A stretch of 64,000 nt of DNA from Plantactinospora endophytica (GTDB taxonomy: Bacteria; Actinomycetota; Actinomycetes; Mycobacteriales; Micromonosporaceae). The stretch is from positions 310,001 to 374,000 of the forward strand of contig NZ_BONW01000002.1 of NCBI RefSeq assembly GCF_016862915.1. The letters run 5' to 3'. This document shows, piece after piece, positions 35,070-43,324 of this stretch (its first letter is position 1; each line of letters starts with the position of its first letter). Made by a program: the position numbers and the translations under genes. The notes under the pieces are model-generated. The model saw only the letters and a list, made by a program, of their open reading frames with translations, was not told the origin of the DNA and searched no databases.

Positions 35070-35102
35070 CGTGGGGCGGCCTCGGCTGGAGGCCGCCCCA
35101 CG
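35070..35102. terminator. Bidirectional terminator
   Basis: A perfect 13-bp stem (CGTGGGGCGGCCT / AGGCCGCCCCACG) with a 7-nt loop between the convergent desaturase and lipoprotein genes. Confidence 0.85.
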
Positions 35103-35166
35103 CGTGCTGTTGCACGCCAATCAGGCGGCTGGCCCGTACCCGGTCAGACGCCTGTTGCGTACCCGG

Positions 35167-35931
35167 TCAGGCGTCCATCAGGCCGAGCAGTTCGGCCGGC
35201 ATCTCGACGACCTCCGAGGACTTCGGCGCAGTGATCTCGACCGGCTTGCCGAAGTTGTCGTAGCTGACCTTCATGTCTCCGATCAGCGGCGAGACGGTCT
35301 TGGTGTCGGCCGCGATCTCGACCAGCCGGCCCTGGTCGTCGACGGTGGCGGTGAACGGCACCGCGTTCACCTTGTCGCCGAACATCTTCAGCGACTCCGG
35401 GTCGGCCGTCGGCGACTTGGTCAGGTCGAGGGTGCCCTTGAAGCCGCGCTCGCCGTCCCGCTCGACGTTGACGATGCCCTTCATCAGGTTGTTCACGCCC
35501 ATCGGATCGTCCTCGGGCATGATGTCCAGGGTGCTGCCGTCCTTGATCTTCGAGGCGTCGACCCGCATCCACTCCTCGGGCAGCCCCGGCAGGCCGGTGT
35601 ACTTCACGAACAGGTCGTCGCCGAGCAGGATGATCTTGAAGTCCAGCGACTGCCCCGGGGCGTCCATCTTCATGGCCAGGTTGGCCTTCTTGCCCTTCGG
35701 ATCCATCGCGCCCTGCGCCGACATCACCGACATCTTGAGGCTGACCGTGAACGTGTCCTCGTTCAGCTTGCGTACCGACGCGGCCAGCGCGTCGGCGGGA
35801 CTCACCTGCGCTGCCGGCGCGGCGCCGTTCCCACCGCCGGGCTCGGTGCCGGGCCGGGCACAGCCCGTGACGCCGACGCTCAGCGCGGTGACCAGAGCCA
35901 GGCCGGTGACCGCCAGCCGTCGAGTCTTCAT
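35167..35931 (-). CDS. LppX/LprAFG-family lipoprotein, copy A
   Basis: A 254-residue exported lipoprotein. It has a signal peptide with lipobox VTGC (Cys about 24), then a short Gly/Pro linker and one LppX-like domain (TFTVSLKMSVM ... GKKANLAMKM ... DDLFVKYTGLPGLPEEWMRVD ... VPFTATVDDQGRLVEIAADT). Family members carry lipids between the membrane and cell surface in a hydrophobic half-barrel. The ATG has GGGGAGG upstream. The upstream gene on the same strand is a diverged paralogue, so this is a tandem duplication. Confidence 0.9.
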   Translation of the reverse strand: MKTRRLAVTGLALVTALSVGVTGCARPGTEPGGGNGAAPAAQVSPADALAASVRKLNEDTFTVSLKMSVMSAQGAMDPKGKKANLAMKMDAPGQSLDFKIILLGDDLFVKYTGLPGLPEEWMRVDASKIKDGSTLDIMPEDDPMGVNNLMKGIVNVERDGERGFKGTLDLTKSPTADPESLKMFGDKVNAVPFTATVDDQGRLVEIAADTKTVSPLIGDMKVSYDNFGKPVEITAPKSSEVVEMPAELLGLMDA

Positions 35932-36110
35932 CTGGTGCTTCCTCCCCGTGACAAAGGCCACGCGCAGTCACCTGCCGTGGCCGGACGCCGGACAGCGTAG
36001 CGACCGCCCGCCAGCGGAGCGCACTGATTTCCATCGGCTCCGGCGGCGGCCGGACGACCCCGAGGCCGGCGTCGACTTTCCGTCGGCTCCGGCACCGAGG
36101 TTCGGCCCGG

Positions 36111-36893
36111 TCACACCTCGAAGCGGTCCACCAGCGATTTCGGCAGCTCGGTGACCTCGGAGGGAGCTGGCCGCTCGGCGTCCACCCCGTCCGATCTGCT
36201 GTAGCTGTACTTGATCTCGCCGGAGGTCGGCAACACGCTCTGCACGTCGATGGCGATCTCGAACAGGTCACCGCCGCGGCTCGTACGGGCGCTGAACGGA
36301 ACGGCGCCGGCCCGTTGACCGAGTTCGGCGAGCACGCTCCGGCTGACGATGCGCGACCGGGTGAGATCCAGCATGCCGACGTAGTCGTGTCCGCCCTTCC
36401 GTTCCGCGCTGACGACACAGTTGGCGAGGTCGGCGGCGCCGGTGTGGTCGCCGCCACGCAGCAGGTGGAGCGGGCTGCCGGCCGGAAGGTCCGCGACGTC
36501 GCCGCGCATCCATTTCTTCGACGGGCCGGGCAGGTCGGGCATCCGCACGTACAGGTCGGTGTCGAGCTGGATCAGCTCGGCCCGGAAGCTGTCGTCCTCG
36601 CCGTCCCCGACCACGATGTTCATCGTCGCCTTTTTACCGGCCGGATCCACCCTGGTGTCGGTGGTGATCCCGGGTGCCCGCATGACGACGGTGATGATTC
36701 CCTCGTTGGTCTTCGCCGCCGCGTCCGCCAGCTTCTGGACCGGGCTGAGCTGTGCCGGCGTGGATGTCTCCGCGCCGCCCGACGGCGCCAGGTCCGAGCC
36801 TGCACCGGTGATGCCGCAGCCCGCGACCGGCAGGCCCAGTGCGGCGGCGAGGACGAGCACCCGAGCCGCTGACCGCAGAGTACGCCCCCGCAT
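36111..36893 (-). CDS. LppX/LprAFG-family lipoprotein, copy B
   Basis: A 260-residue lipoprotein. It has a signal peptide, lipobox VAGC, then an LppX-like domain aligned with the downstream paralogue over the whole length (LSPVQKLADAAAKTNEG, GKKATMNIVVGDGEDD, DTDLYVRMPDLPGPSKKWMR, AVPFSARTSRGGDLFEIAID). Copy B has an extra Cys (DLANCVVSAE) and is less Lys-rich. Both start with the same GGGGAGGAA ribosome site. A 179-bp gap separates the copies, so they may be separate transcripts. Confidence 0.87.
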   Translation of the reverse strand: MRGRTLRSAARVLVLAAALGLPVAGCGITGAGSDLAPSGGAETSTPAQLSPVQKLADAAAKTNEGIITVVMRAPGITTDTRVDPAGKKATMNIVVGDGEDDSFRAELIQLDTDLYVRMPDLPGPSKKWMRGDVADLPAGSPLHLLRGGDHTGAADLANCVVSAERKGGHDYVGMLDLTRSRIVSRSVLAELGQRAGAVPFSARTSRGGDLFEIAIDVQSVLPTSGEIKYSYSRSDGVDAERPAPSEVTELPKSLVDRFEV

Positions 36894-37152
36894 CGTTTCC
36901 TCCCCGTCGACGAATCACGCGGACCTTACTTCGCAGGACCCGATCGGAACCACGAGATAACGCGCCACGGCCATCGTGCCCGGCGGTGGCAACTCGACCG
37001 GTCGAGACACTTCTCGCGACCGCGTCGACGCCGACCGCGTGGCGTGGGTGAGCCCAGCGATCGGGCGGCGACGAACCGGCTGTCGTCCGACCGGCGGTGA
37101 TGGTCACCGCCGTGCCGAATCGGGTTGGACACCACGGGAGGGAATCTCGGCG

Positions 37153-37158
37153 GTAAGG
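37153..37158 (+). promoter_or_regulatory. -10 element (TAAGGT) of a leaderless transcript
   Basis: TAAGGT is 7 nt from the ATG of the pterin dehydratase gene, the same distance and sequence as before the small membrane protein at 784. No ribosome-binding site is present. Confidence 0.55.
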
Positions 37159-37165
37159 TCTGGCC

Positions 37166-37459
37166 ATGGCAGAGGTGCTGGACGCGGAGGCGGTGCGGAC
37201 CGAGCTGGCCGGGCTGGACGGTTGGGCCGGCGACCCGGCCGGCATCGGCCGGACCGTCGAGCTGCTCACCTTCCGGGACGCGATCGGTGTGGTGGACCGG
37301 GTCGCGGTGGTCGCCGAGGAACTCGACCACCATCCCGACATCGACATCCGGTGGCGCACGGTGGTCTTCCGCTGCGCGACCCATTCGGTCGGTGGAGTCA
37401 CCCGACGCGACGTTGAGCTGGCAAAGCGGATCGACGAGATAGTCCGGGGAGCGGCGTGA
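37166..37459 (+). CDS. phhB: Pterin-4a-carbinolamine dehydratase
   Basis: A 97-residue PCD/DCoH protein with the full motif (EELDHHPDIDIRWRTVVF, then THSVGGVTRRDVELAKRID), including both active-site His of DHHP and the distal His. It dehydrates 4a-hydroxytetrahydropterin, recycling the cofactor of aromatic amino-acid hydroxylases. No hydroxylase is nearby. The FHA gene starts within its stop codon (GTGA), so the two are cotranslated, an odd pairing. Confidence 0.93.
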   Translation: MAEVLDAEAVRTELAGLDGWAGDPAGIGRTVELLTFRDAIGVVDRVAVVAEELDHHPDIDIRWRTVVFRCATHSVGGVTRRDVELAKRIDEIVRGAA

Positions 37460-38604
37460 GATTCGAGATAAGCAAGGTCCTCGACGCGATCGAGGACCGG
37501 GTCAGCACCGACCCGTCGCTGGTGCGGGCGGTGCTGGACCTGGCCGAGGTGGTCCGCTACCAGGACCTCGACGGGGGCCGGCCGGCCAGCACCATGCGGC
37601 TGGGCATGGTCATCGACGCGCTCGGGCGGCACCTCGAAGAGGACAACGTCCCGGTGTACGCGGTGGTGCACCGCGCGCTGCTCAGCGACGCCGACCTCAC
37701 CTCCAACGAGCGGATGGTGCTCCGGCGCTGGGCCGACAACGGCCTGGTCGAGGTACTCGGCAACCCCGGCGACCGGATGCTGGAGGTGGCCGACCTGCTC
37801 GGCCTGCCGGTGCTGAGCCGGGCCAGGCTGGACGGCATGGCCGGGCGCTTCCCCTGGGTGACCGCCGCACCGGGCCGGCTGCTCGCCCCGTTGCCGGGAG
37901 CCGGTGGCCCGGTCCTGGCGCAGCGGGTCAAGGGCTCGGTGGCGGCCACCGGTCCCTCGCCGACCGGCCGGAAACTGCTGGCCCGCACCTGGCGGTGCAA
38001 GGAGCCCGGCTGCGTGCTCTTCGGCGGTGGCGGCGGTGGCGGTGCCTTCGCCGACCTCGCCGAGATCGACCGCAAGCCGAGCGGCCAGCCGCCGCCGACG
38101 CTGCGCACCGGGATGCCGAGCTGTCCCCGGCACGACCAGCGGCTCAGCGACGCCGGGCCGAGGCCGAAGGAGGAGGTGCTGTCGATCCGGATCGGCGGCA
38201 TGGTCCGGCGCCGGTTCGTGGTCACCGCCGAACGCCCGGTGGTGGTCGGCCGGGCCCCGGACGACTCCGGCGGCATCCGGCTCGGCCAGTGGCTCAACGA
38301 CGAGGCGCGGCGCTGGATCAGCCGCAGCCACGTACGGTTCGAGCTGCGTGGCACCGACCTGGTCGCCCAGGACGTCAGCACCAACGGCTCCGGCGTACGA
38401 CCGGGTGGGTCGATGGACGAGGCCGAGCGGGTCTCGCTGGCCCGTCAGCAGTCCCGGGTGATGCGCGGCGGCGACATCGTGGAGCTGTATCCCGGCGTGC
38501 AGGTGGGACGGGCGAACACCTGGAACTCCGGCGGCATGACGAACCCGACCTCGGTGATGGCCGAGGCGCCGACCATGGCGATCCGGCTGCCCGACCGGGG
38601 CTGA
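37456..38604 (+). CDS. FHA-domain protein
   Basis: A 382-residue protein. Residues 1-150 are helical and hydrophilic with no recognised domain. A poly-Gly stretch (GGGGGGG near 195) lies beside two cysteine motifs (CKEPGC and CPRHD) that could form a zinc site. The FHA domain (about 240-350) has VVVGRAPDD, ISRSHVRFELR and VSTNGSGV, the residues that bind phosphothreonine. A Ser/Thr kinase is encoded about 10 kb away, but a link is only possible, not shown. The GTG overlaps the pterin dehydratase stop. The FHA motif is intact. Confidence 0.88.
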   Translation: MRFEISKVLDAIEDRVSTDPSLVRAVLDLAEVVRYQDLDGGRPASTMRLGMVIDALGRHLEEDNVPVYAVVHRALLSDADLTSNERMVLRRWADNGLVEVLGNPGDRMLEVADLLGLPVLSRARLDGMAGRFPWVTAAPGRLLAPLPGAGGPVLAQRVKGSVAATGPSPTGRKLLARTWRCKEPGCVLFGGGGGGGAFADLAEIDRKPSGQPPPTLRTGMPSCPRHDQRLSDAGPRPKEEVLSIRIGGMVRRRFVVTAERPVVVGRAPDDSGGIRLGQWLNDEARRWISRSHVRFELRGTDLVAQDVSTNGSGVRPGGSMDEAERVSLARQQSRVMRGGDIVELYPGVQVGRANTWNSGGMTNPTSVMAEAPTMAIRLPDRG

Positions 38605-38726
38605 CGACGCGCGGGCCGGCCAGTCCTGACGACGCGCGGACCGGCCCGTCCCGATGAATCCCGGTCGGCCCGGCACTGACGAATCCGGGTCGGCCCGTAC
38701 TGTGACGAATCCGGGTCGGCCCGTCC
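38601..38726. repeat. Five 25-bp tandem repeats across the FHA stop codon
   Basis: Units like CTGACGAATCCGGGTCGGCC plus CGT(C/A)C start at 38601, 38626, 38651, 38676 and 38702. The first contains the TGA of the FHA gene (38602-38604). The last overlaps the terminator stem. Confidence 0.85.
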
Positions 38727-38751
38727 CCGGGTGGAGACGGGCCGAACCCGG
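38711..38751. terminator. Bidirectional terminator between FHA gene and rocD
   Basis: TCGGCCCGTC and GACGGGCCGA form a perfect 10-bp stem with a 10-nt loop, extended outward by CCGGG / ACCCGG with a bulged A. It partly consists of the last tandem-repeat unit. Confidence 0.7.
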
Positions 38752-38756
38752 TCGGA

Positions 38757-40025
38757 TCAGCGCAGTACGGCGGCGAGCTGCTGTACCGCGTGGTCGATCT
38801 CGTGTGCCTCGACCACCAGCGGCGGCGCCAGCCGGAGCGTCGAGCCGTGCGTGTCCTTGGCCAGTACGCCGCGCTCGGCCAGCCGCTCGCACGCCTGCCG
38901 TCCGGTCATCAGCGCCGGGTCGATGTCGATGCCGGCCCACAGCCCTCGGCCGCGTACCGCGACCAGCCCCTCGCCGACCAGCCCGCGCAGCCCGGCGTGC
39001 AGCCGTTCGCCGAGTTCCGCCGAGCGGCGCTGGAACTCACCGGTGGCCAGCAGCCGCACCACCTCGACCGCGACCGCGCAGGCCAGCGGGTTGCCGCCGA
39101 ACGTCGAGCCGTGCTCGCCCGGCCGCAGTACGCCGAGCACGTCCGCGTCGGCCGCGACCGCCGAGACCGGCACGATCCCGCCGCCGAGCGCCTTGCCGAG
39201 CACGTACATGTCGGGCTTGACGTCCTCGTGGTCGCAGGCGAAGGTCTCGCCGGTCCGGCCCAGCCCGGACTGGATCTCGTCGGCGACGAAGAGCACGTTC
39301 CGCTCGGTGCAGAGTCGGCGTACCCCGGGCAGGTAGCCGGCCGGCGGCACCACCACACCCTGCTCGCCCTGGATCGGCTCCAGCAGTACGGCCACGGTGG
39401 TCTCGTCGACCGCCTCGGCCAGCGCGGCCAGGTCGCCGTACGGGACGATCCGGAACCCCGGGGTGTACGGCCCGAAGTCGTCCCGGGCCTCCCGGTCGGT
39501 GGAGAAGCTGACGATCGTGGTCGTACGCCCGTGGAAGTTGCCGTCCGCGACCACGATGGTGGCCTGCCCGTCCGGTACCCCCTTGACCCGGTAGCCCCAC
39601 TTCCGGGACACCTTGATCGCGGTCTCCACCGCCTCGGCCCCGGTGTTCATCGGCAGCACCAGGTCCTTGCCGCAGAGCTGCGCCAGCTCGCGGCAGAAGT
39701 CGGCGAACTGGTCGTGCACGAACGCCCGGCTGGTCAGGGTGAGCCGGTCGAGCTGGGCGTGCGCGGCGGCGATCAGCGTCGGGTGCCGGTGCCCGAAGTT
39801 CAGCGCCGAGTAGCCGGCCAGGCAGTCGAGGTAGCGCCGGCCGTCGACGTCGGTGACCCAGGCGCCCTCGGCCGACGAGATCACCACCGGCAGCGGGTGG
39901 TAGTTGTGCGCGGTCCACCGCTCGGCCTCGCGTACCGCCTCTGGGGTGCGCAGCGCGTCGTCGGACTGGGGGGCACGCGGCGGGTCGGCCGCCTCCGGGG
40001 TGCGCAGCGCGTCGTCCACGATCAC
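38757..40025 (-). CDS. rocD: Ornithine-oxo-acid aminotransferase
   Basis: A 422-residue class III PLP aminotransferase. It has NYHPLPVVISSAEGAWV, MNTGAEAVETAIK, GNFHGRTTTIVSFS, LLEPIQGEQGV, ADEIQSGLGRTG and the PLP lysine in MYVLGKALGGG. It converts ornithine plus 2-oxoglutarate to glutamate semialdehyde and glutamate. The GTG start overlaps the ddaH stop (GTGA), with AGAGG upstream. The first 40 residues hold a duplicated DDALRTPEA motif, absent from usual RocD proteins, caused by a roughly 24-bp direct repeat. In the ddaH-rocD operon, ornithine or citrulline from arginine-type substrates would be routed to glutamate. Confidence 0.94.
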   Translation of the reverse strand: MIVDDALRTPEAADPPRAPQSDDALRTPEAVREAERWTAHNYHPLPVVISSAEGAWVTDVDGRRYLDCLAGYSALNFGHRHPTLIAAAHAQLDRLTLTSRAFVHDQFADFCRELAQLCGKDLVLPMNTGAEAVETAIKVSRKWGYRVKGVPDGQATIVVADGNFHGRTTTIVSFSTDREARDDFGPYTPGFRIVPYGDLAALAEAVDETTVAVLLEPIQGEQGVVVPPAGYLPGVRRLCTERNVLFVADEIQSGLGRTGETFACDHEDVKPDMYVLGKALGGGIVPVSAVAADADVLGVLRPGEHGSTFGGNPLACAVAVEVVRLLATGEFQRRSAELGERLHAGLRGLVGEGLVAVRGRGLWAGIDIDPALMTGRQACERLAERGVLAKDTHGSTLRLAPPLVVEAHEIDHAVQQLAAVLR

Positions 40026-40879
40026 TTGGTCGCCTCTCGTTCCCGCAGCACCAGGGTGCAGCACTTCGGTCCGCCGCCGGCTTTGCGCAGCTCGGACAAA
40101 TCAACACCAATTGTGTCGTACCCGCGCTCGCGCAGTGCGGCCGACAGCCCGGTGGCCTGGGCCGGGAGTACGACGTGCCGGCCGTCGCTGACCGCGTTCA
40201 GGCCGAGCACCTCGGCGTCGGCCATCGTCGCGAGCACCGCGTCCGGGAAGAGCCGGCGCAGCACCGCCCGGCTGCCGGGCGAGAACGCCACCGGCAGGTA
40301 CGCCACGGTCGTGTCGTCGAGCACGCAGAGCGCGGTGTCCAGGTGGTAGAAGCGCGGGTCGACAAGTTGCAGCGTGATCACCGGCCGCCCGAAGACCTCC
40401 TGGAGGTGGGCGTGCGCGGCGTGCGAGGTGCGGAATCCGGTACCGGCCAGCAGCAGCCCGCCGACCGGCAGGATGTCCCCCTCGCCCTCGTTGACGTGCT
40501 TCGCCTCGTGCACCTCGAAACCGGCCCGGTCCAGCCAGCCGGCGTACGCGGGTGCCTCGTCGGCGCGCTCCGGGTCACGGAACTGCACCGCCAACGCCCG
40601 GCCGTCGAGCACGGTCGCGCCGTTCGCCGCGAACACCATGTCGGGCAGCCCCGGCAGCGGCTCGATCTCGTCGACCGTGTGCCCGAGGTCCAGGTACGTC
40701 TGCCGAAGCGTCTCCCACTGCCGCAGCGCGAGCGCGGTGTCGATCGGGGCGGCCGGATCCATCCAGGGATTGATCGCGTACTCGACGGTGAAGTACGTCG
40801 GCCGGCACATCAGGTAGTGCCGGTTCCGTGGCGGGCCGGCCGGGGTACGCCCGCTGGTGGCGATGGCGTCCAACGTCAT
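40022..40879 (-). CDS. ddaH: Dimethylargininase-like amidinohydrolase (DDAH)
   Basis: A 285-residue pentein-fold enzyme. The motifs are YLMCRPTYFTVEYAINPWMD, PDMVFAANGA, EGEGDILPVGG, FYHLDTALCVL (catalytic His) and KAGGGPKCCTL (catalytic Cys). It hydrolyses guanidino groups; the classical reaction is dimethylarginine to citrulline plus dimethylamine. Many bacterial members beside rocD may act on arginine-related substrates, so the substrate is uncertain. ATG start with GGGAGCAGGACC upstream. It is the first gene of the pair, with rocD translationally coupled. Confidence 0.9.
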   Translation of the reverse strand: MTLDAIATSGRTPAGPPRNRHYLMCRPTYFTVEYAINPWMDPAAPIDTALALRQWETLRQTYLDLGHTVDEIEPLPGLPDMVFAANGATVLDGRALAVQFRDPERADEAPAYAGWLDRAGFEVHEAKHVNEGEGDILPVGGLLLAGTGFRTSHAAHAHLQEVFGRPVITLQLVDPRFYHLDTALCVLDDTTVAYLPVAFSPGSRAVLRRLFPDAVLATMADAEVLGLNAVSDGRHVVLPAQATGLSAALRERGYDTIGVDLSELRKAGGGPKCCTLVLREREATK

Positions 40880-41307
40880 GGTCCTGCTCCCGGGGTCGGG
40901 CGCGCCCGGCCTCGGTACGGCTCACGGGCTGGCGCCGCACCCAACGCTATGCGGGCCCGGCGCACGGGAACCACCGCTGGAACTTGCTTGTGGCGGCTGA
41001 TCGTTGCGTCTCCACGGGAGTACACCGACGATCCGTTGCACACAACCCGTCACCAGGCCCACGAGGATCACGCTGCTCCAGGAAGCGAAGATCGCGCTGA
41101 TTCAGGGAAGTAGTGGCCTGCCGCGACGACGGAAGGCGCTATTTCAGCAAAGTTGCGCCGCGACACCCGGTTGTGCGGCCCTGTGGCAGACGCACTTCGG
41201 GGGCGGCGTCGTCGCCGCCCCCGAATATTGTGCGCTCGGGTGGTGAACCACCACCGGCTGGCGGGGCCAGAGCGGTGCACCACCGCTCCGCGGAGATCAG
41301 TACCCGG
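40880..41307. other. Intergenic region with terminator and short hairpins
   Basis: 428 bp without a gene I can support. It would hold the ddaH promoter at its left end (not recognised). The right end has the terminator listed below and two smaller inverted repeats: GGTGGT-GA-ACCACC (near 41240) and AGCGGTG-CAC-CACCGCT (41271-41287). Confidence 0.5.
41196..41225. terminator. Terminator hairpin
   Basis: TTCGGGGGCGGCG and CGCCGCCCCCGAA form a perfect 13-bp stem around TCGT. It lies 83 bp past the stop of the minus-strand membrane protein gene. Confidence 0.75.
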
Positions 41308-42030
41308 TCAGAACCGGTCGACAAACTGTGAGTCGAGCCACTCGCGGAACCGGACGACGGTGTCGCCGTCGGTGGTGGGCCAGTCGAACTGGCCGGTCAT
41401 CGCCAGCACCGCCACGACGACGGCGCCGACCCCGAGGACGATCCCGATCAGCGCGTCGGACTTGCCCGCGACGTGCCGGCGGGCGGTCGCGCTGACACCG
41501 CTGACCCCGAGCAGCAGGGCGACGGTGCCGAGCACGATGCCGTACCCGGCGAGGGCGCCGGTCAGCACGAAGCCGGCGGCGGCCACCCCGAAGACGAGAC
41601 TGAGCGTGGCGAGCATGCTGGCCCGGGGGCGGGGGCCACGGTCCACCACGACCGGGTCGGTCTCCGGCGTACGCTCGCCGAGCCCGCGCTCGGGATCGTC
41701 CGTCGTACGGTCGGTCGTCGGCCGGGTGTCGGTGGTCTTCACGGCCGGCGGGGTCGGGGCGACCGGCGGAGCCTTCCGGGTCACCGTCTCCGGCTCGGCG
41801 ACCGTGCCGCCCGGCCGGCGCTTCGCGGTGTCGCCGGCACGGTCGGAGTCGGTCCGTACGGCTTCGGTGCGGTCCTCGGTCCTGGTGGCGGTGCCGGTAC
41901 GTGTCGGCGCCGGTTCGGTCACCGTGGCGGTACCGGTCGGCCGCTCGTCGCGGGCGTCGACGCGTCCGTCGCGGTTCTCGTCCCGCGTCGGCGCCGGCTC
42001 CGATTGGCGCAGCGATGGAATCCTGACCAC
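41308..42030 (-). CDS. Two- to three-TM membrane protein with long hydrophilic N-terminus and an EF-hand-like loop
   Basis: A 240-residue protein. It starts VVRIPSLRQ, then DENRDGRVDARDE, which fits a 12-residue calcium-binding loop. A Thr/Arg/Asp-rich disordered region runs to about 135, then hydrophobic helices (about 137-160, 163-180 and 190-212) and a tail FREWLDSQFVDRF. The GTG start has AGGAGGTGTGTT immediately upstream. I recall similar proteins in Micromonospora, without known function. The loop would lie in the cytosol if the N-terminus is inside. Confidence 0.75.
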   Translation of the reverse strand: MVRIPSLRQSEPAPTRDENRDGRVDARDERPTGTATVTEPAPTRTGTATRTEDRTEAVRTDSDRAGDTAKRRPGGTVAEPETVTRKAPPVAPTPPAVKTTDTRPTTDRTTDDPERGLGERTPETDPVVVDRGPRPRASMLATLSLVFGVAAAGFVLTGALAGYGIVLGTVALLLGVSGVSATARRHVAGKSDALIGIVLGVGAVVVAVLAMTGQFDWPTTDGDTVVRFREWLDSQFVDRF

Positions 42031-42146
42031 AACACACCTCCTGATCCATGCGTGGAGCCTCGTCGATGGCCTCTACGCAGCGTTGGGATCGGTGTACCCC
42101 GATGCGCGCCCCGCCACACCTGGTGACGACCGTCCTCGATCGACGG

Positions 42147-42341
42147 CGTCACCGGGTGCGGCGTCCTCACGACTGGCGTCCCCGCATGCCGCATCCCCAC
42201 GCGCGGCGTCATCAGGCGAAGCGTCCTCACGTGCGGCGCCGCCCAGCGCGGCATCCTCACGTGCGGCATCCTCACGTGCGGCATCCTCACGTGCGGCATC
42301 CCCACGTGCGGCGTCACCAGGCGTGGCGTCAGCAGGTGTGA
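42147..42341. repeat. Thirteen 15-bp tandem repeats behind the cellulose-binding gene
   Basis: Units C(A/G)TCCTCACGTGCGG and variants repeat every 15 bp without gaps (42147, 42162, and so on to 42341). Copies around 42252-42311 are identical or nearly so. The array begins 14 bp downstream of the minus-strand stop codon (42355). The rest of the 324-bp gap holds nothing recognisable. Confidence 0.9.
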
Positions 42342-42354
42342 CGGCGGGACCGGT

Positions 42355-43086
42355 TCAGTCGTCGTCGAGCTGGGTGAAGGTGACCGTGTCGGAGAGGTAG
42401 CCGGGCACGGAGAGGGTGAAGACGGCGACGTCGTCGACCGCGTCGGCATCCTGCGGGCTGTAGACCGACAACGACTTCGGGGTGCTCCAGTCGGACGGGT
42501 TGAAGCTGATCGCGATCGGCGGCATCGCCCAGATGCCGGTGCCACTGGTCGTGATCCGGAGGCCGACCGGCCCGGCCGGCGGGTGGCTCAGCCGTACGGT
42601 GAACGGGGCGCTGGTGCCCTCGGGCACCGACCGCGACTCCGGCTCGGCGATCACGGCCGGCGGCTGGCCGGCCCCCGAGCAGGGAACCCCGTTGACCCGC
42701 CAGTTGCTCGGCGGGACGTGCGTGCCGGTGTACTGCCCGACGAAGCCGAACTCGGTCGTCCCTCCGGGCGGCACCGGAGCCACCGCAGCCGTGCTCTGGG
42801 CCCGGACGTTCTGCCCGAGAACCTGCACGTTGTAGTTCCAGATCGCGCCGAGCCGGTCGTTGGGGCCGAGGGTGAACTCGATCAGGATGCTGTTCCAGGG
42901 GAGGTCACCGGTGTTGCGGATCCGGGCGTTGCCGACGTAACCGCCGGACCAGCCCGTCTCGGTGTAGACGACCTGGCAGGCGACCGCCGCCCGGGCGGGG
43001 GCCGGTGGGGCGGCCAGTCCCGCGCTGACCGCCAGCGCCAGCGCGGTGAGCACGGTGCACCACCGGCGTACGGAGATGAGGTTCAT
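42355..43086 (-). CDS. Secreted CBM2-like plus Calx-beta-like protein without catalytic domain
   Basis: A 243-residue exported protein. The signal peptide is residues 1-33 (cleavage near ARA-AVACQ). A cellulose-binding (CBM2) domain follows at about 35-140 (CQVVYTETGWSGGYVGN...; GTHVPPSNWRVNGVPC, with the Cys pair at both ends and Trp residues for cellulose). A Calx-beta-like domain (about 150-243; SVPEGTSAPFTVRLSHPP ... VTFTQLDDD) ends directly at the stop. There is no hydrolase domain. It may bind cellulose or be a truncated relative of a larger enzyme; a 15-bp repeat array follows the stop. The ATG has GAGAGGGAATCC upstream. Confidence 0.85.
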   Translation of the reverse strand: MNLISVRRWCTVLTALALAVSAGLAAPPAPARAAVACQVVYTETGWSGGYVGNARIRNTGDLPWNSILIEFTLGPNDRLGAIWNYNVQVLGQNVRAQSTAAVAPVPPGGTTEFGFVGQYTGTHVPPSNWRVNGVPCSGAGQPPAVIAEPESRSVPEGTSAPFTVRLSHPPAGPVGLRITTSGTGIWAMPPIAISFNPSDWSTPKSLSVYSPQDADAVDDVAVFTLSVPGYLSDTVTFTQLDDD

Positions 43087-43324
43087 CGGATTCCCTCTCG
43101 GGGTCGGAGCTGGGCAGGTGGACGGTGCCGCCGTAGCCCGTCGGCGGCGTGACGCGTGCCCTCTCCGCGAAAACCATCGACAGACTCCCATGGGACAGGG
43201 GTGCTCGGAAAGCCGCTGCCGGTTCGGTCGAACCGGACTACCCGGCCGCTTCCGTACGGTTTCCAGGGCGGTAGCCTTCGCCACGGCAGAACGGCTGGAC
43301 GCTGACGCAGGGGTGGGAATAGGC

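Noticed and set aside
42147-42341. A CRISPR array
   Set aside because: The 15-bp units are contiguous with no spacers, and no cas genes are present.
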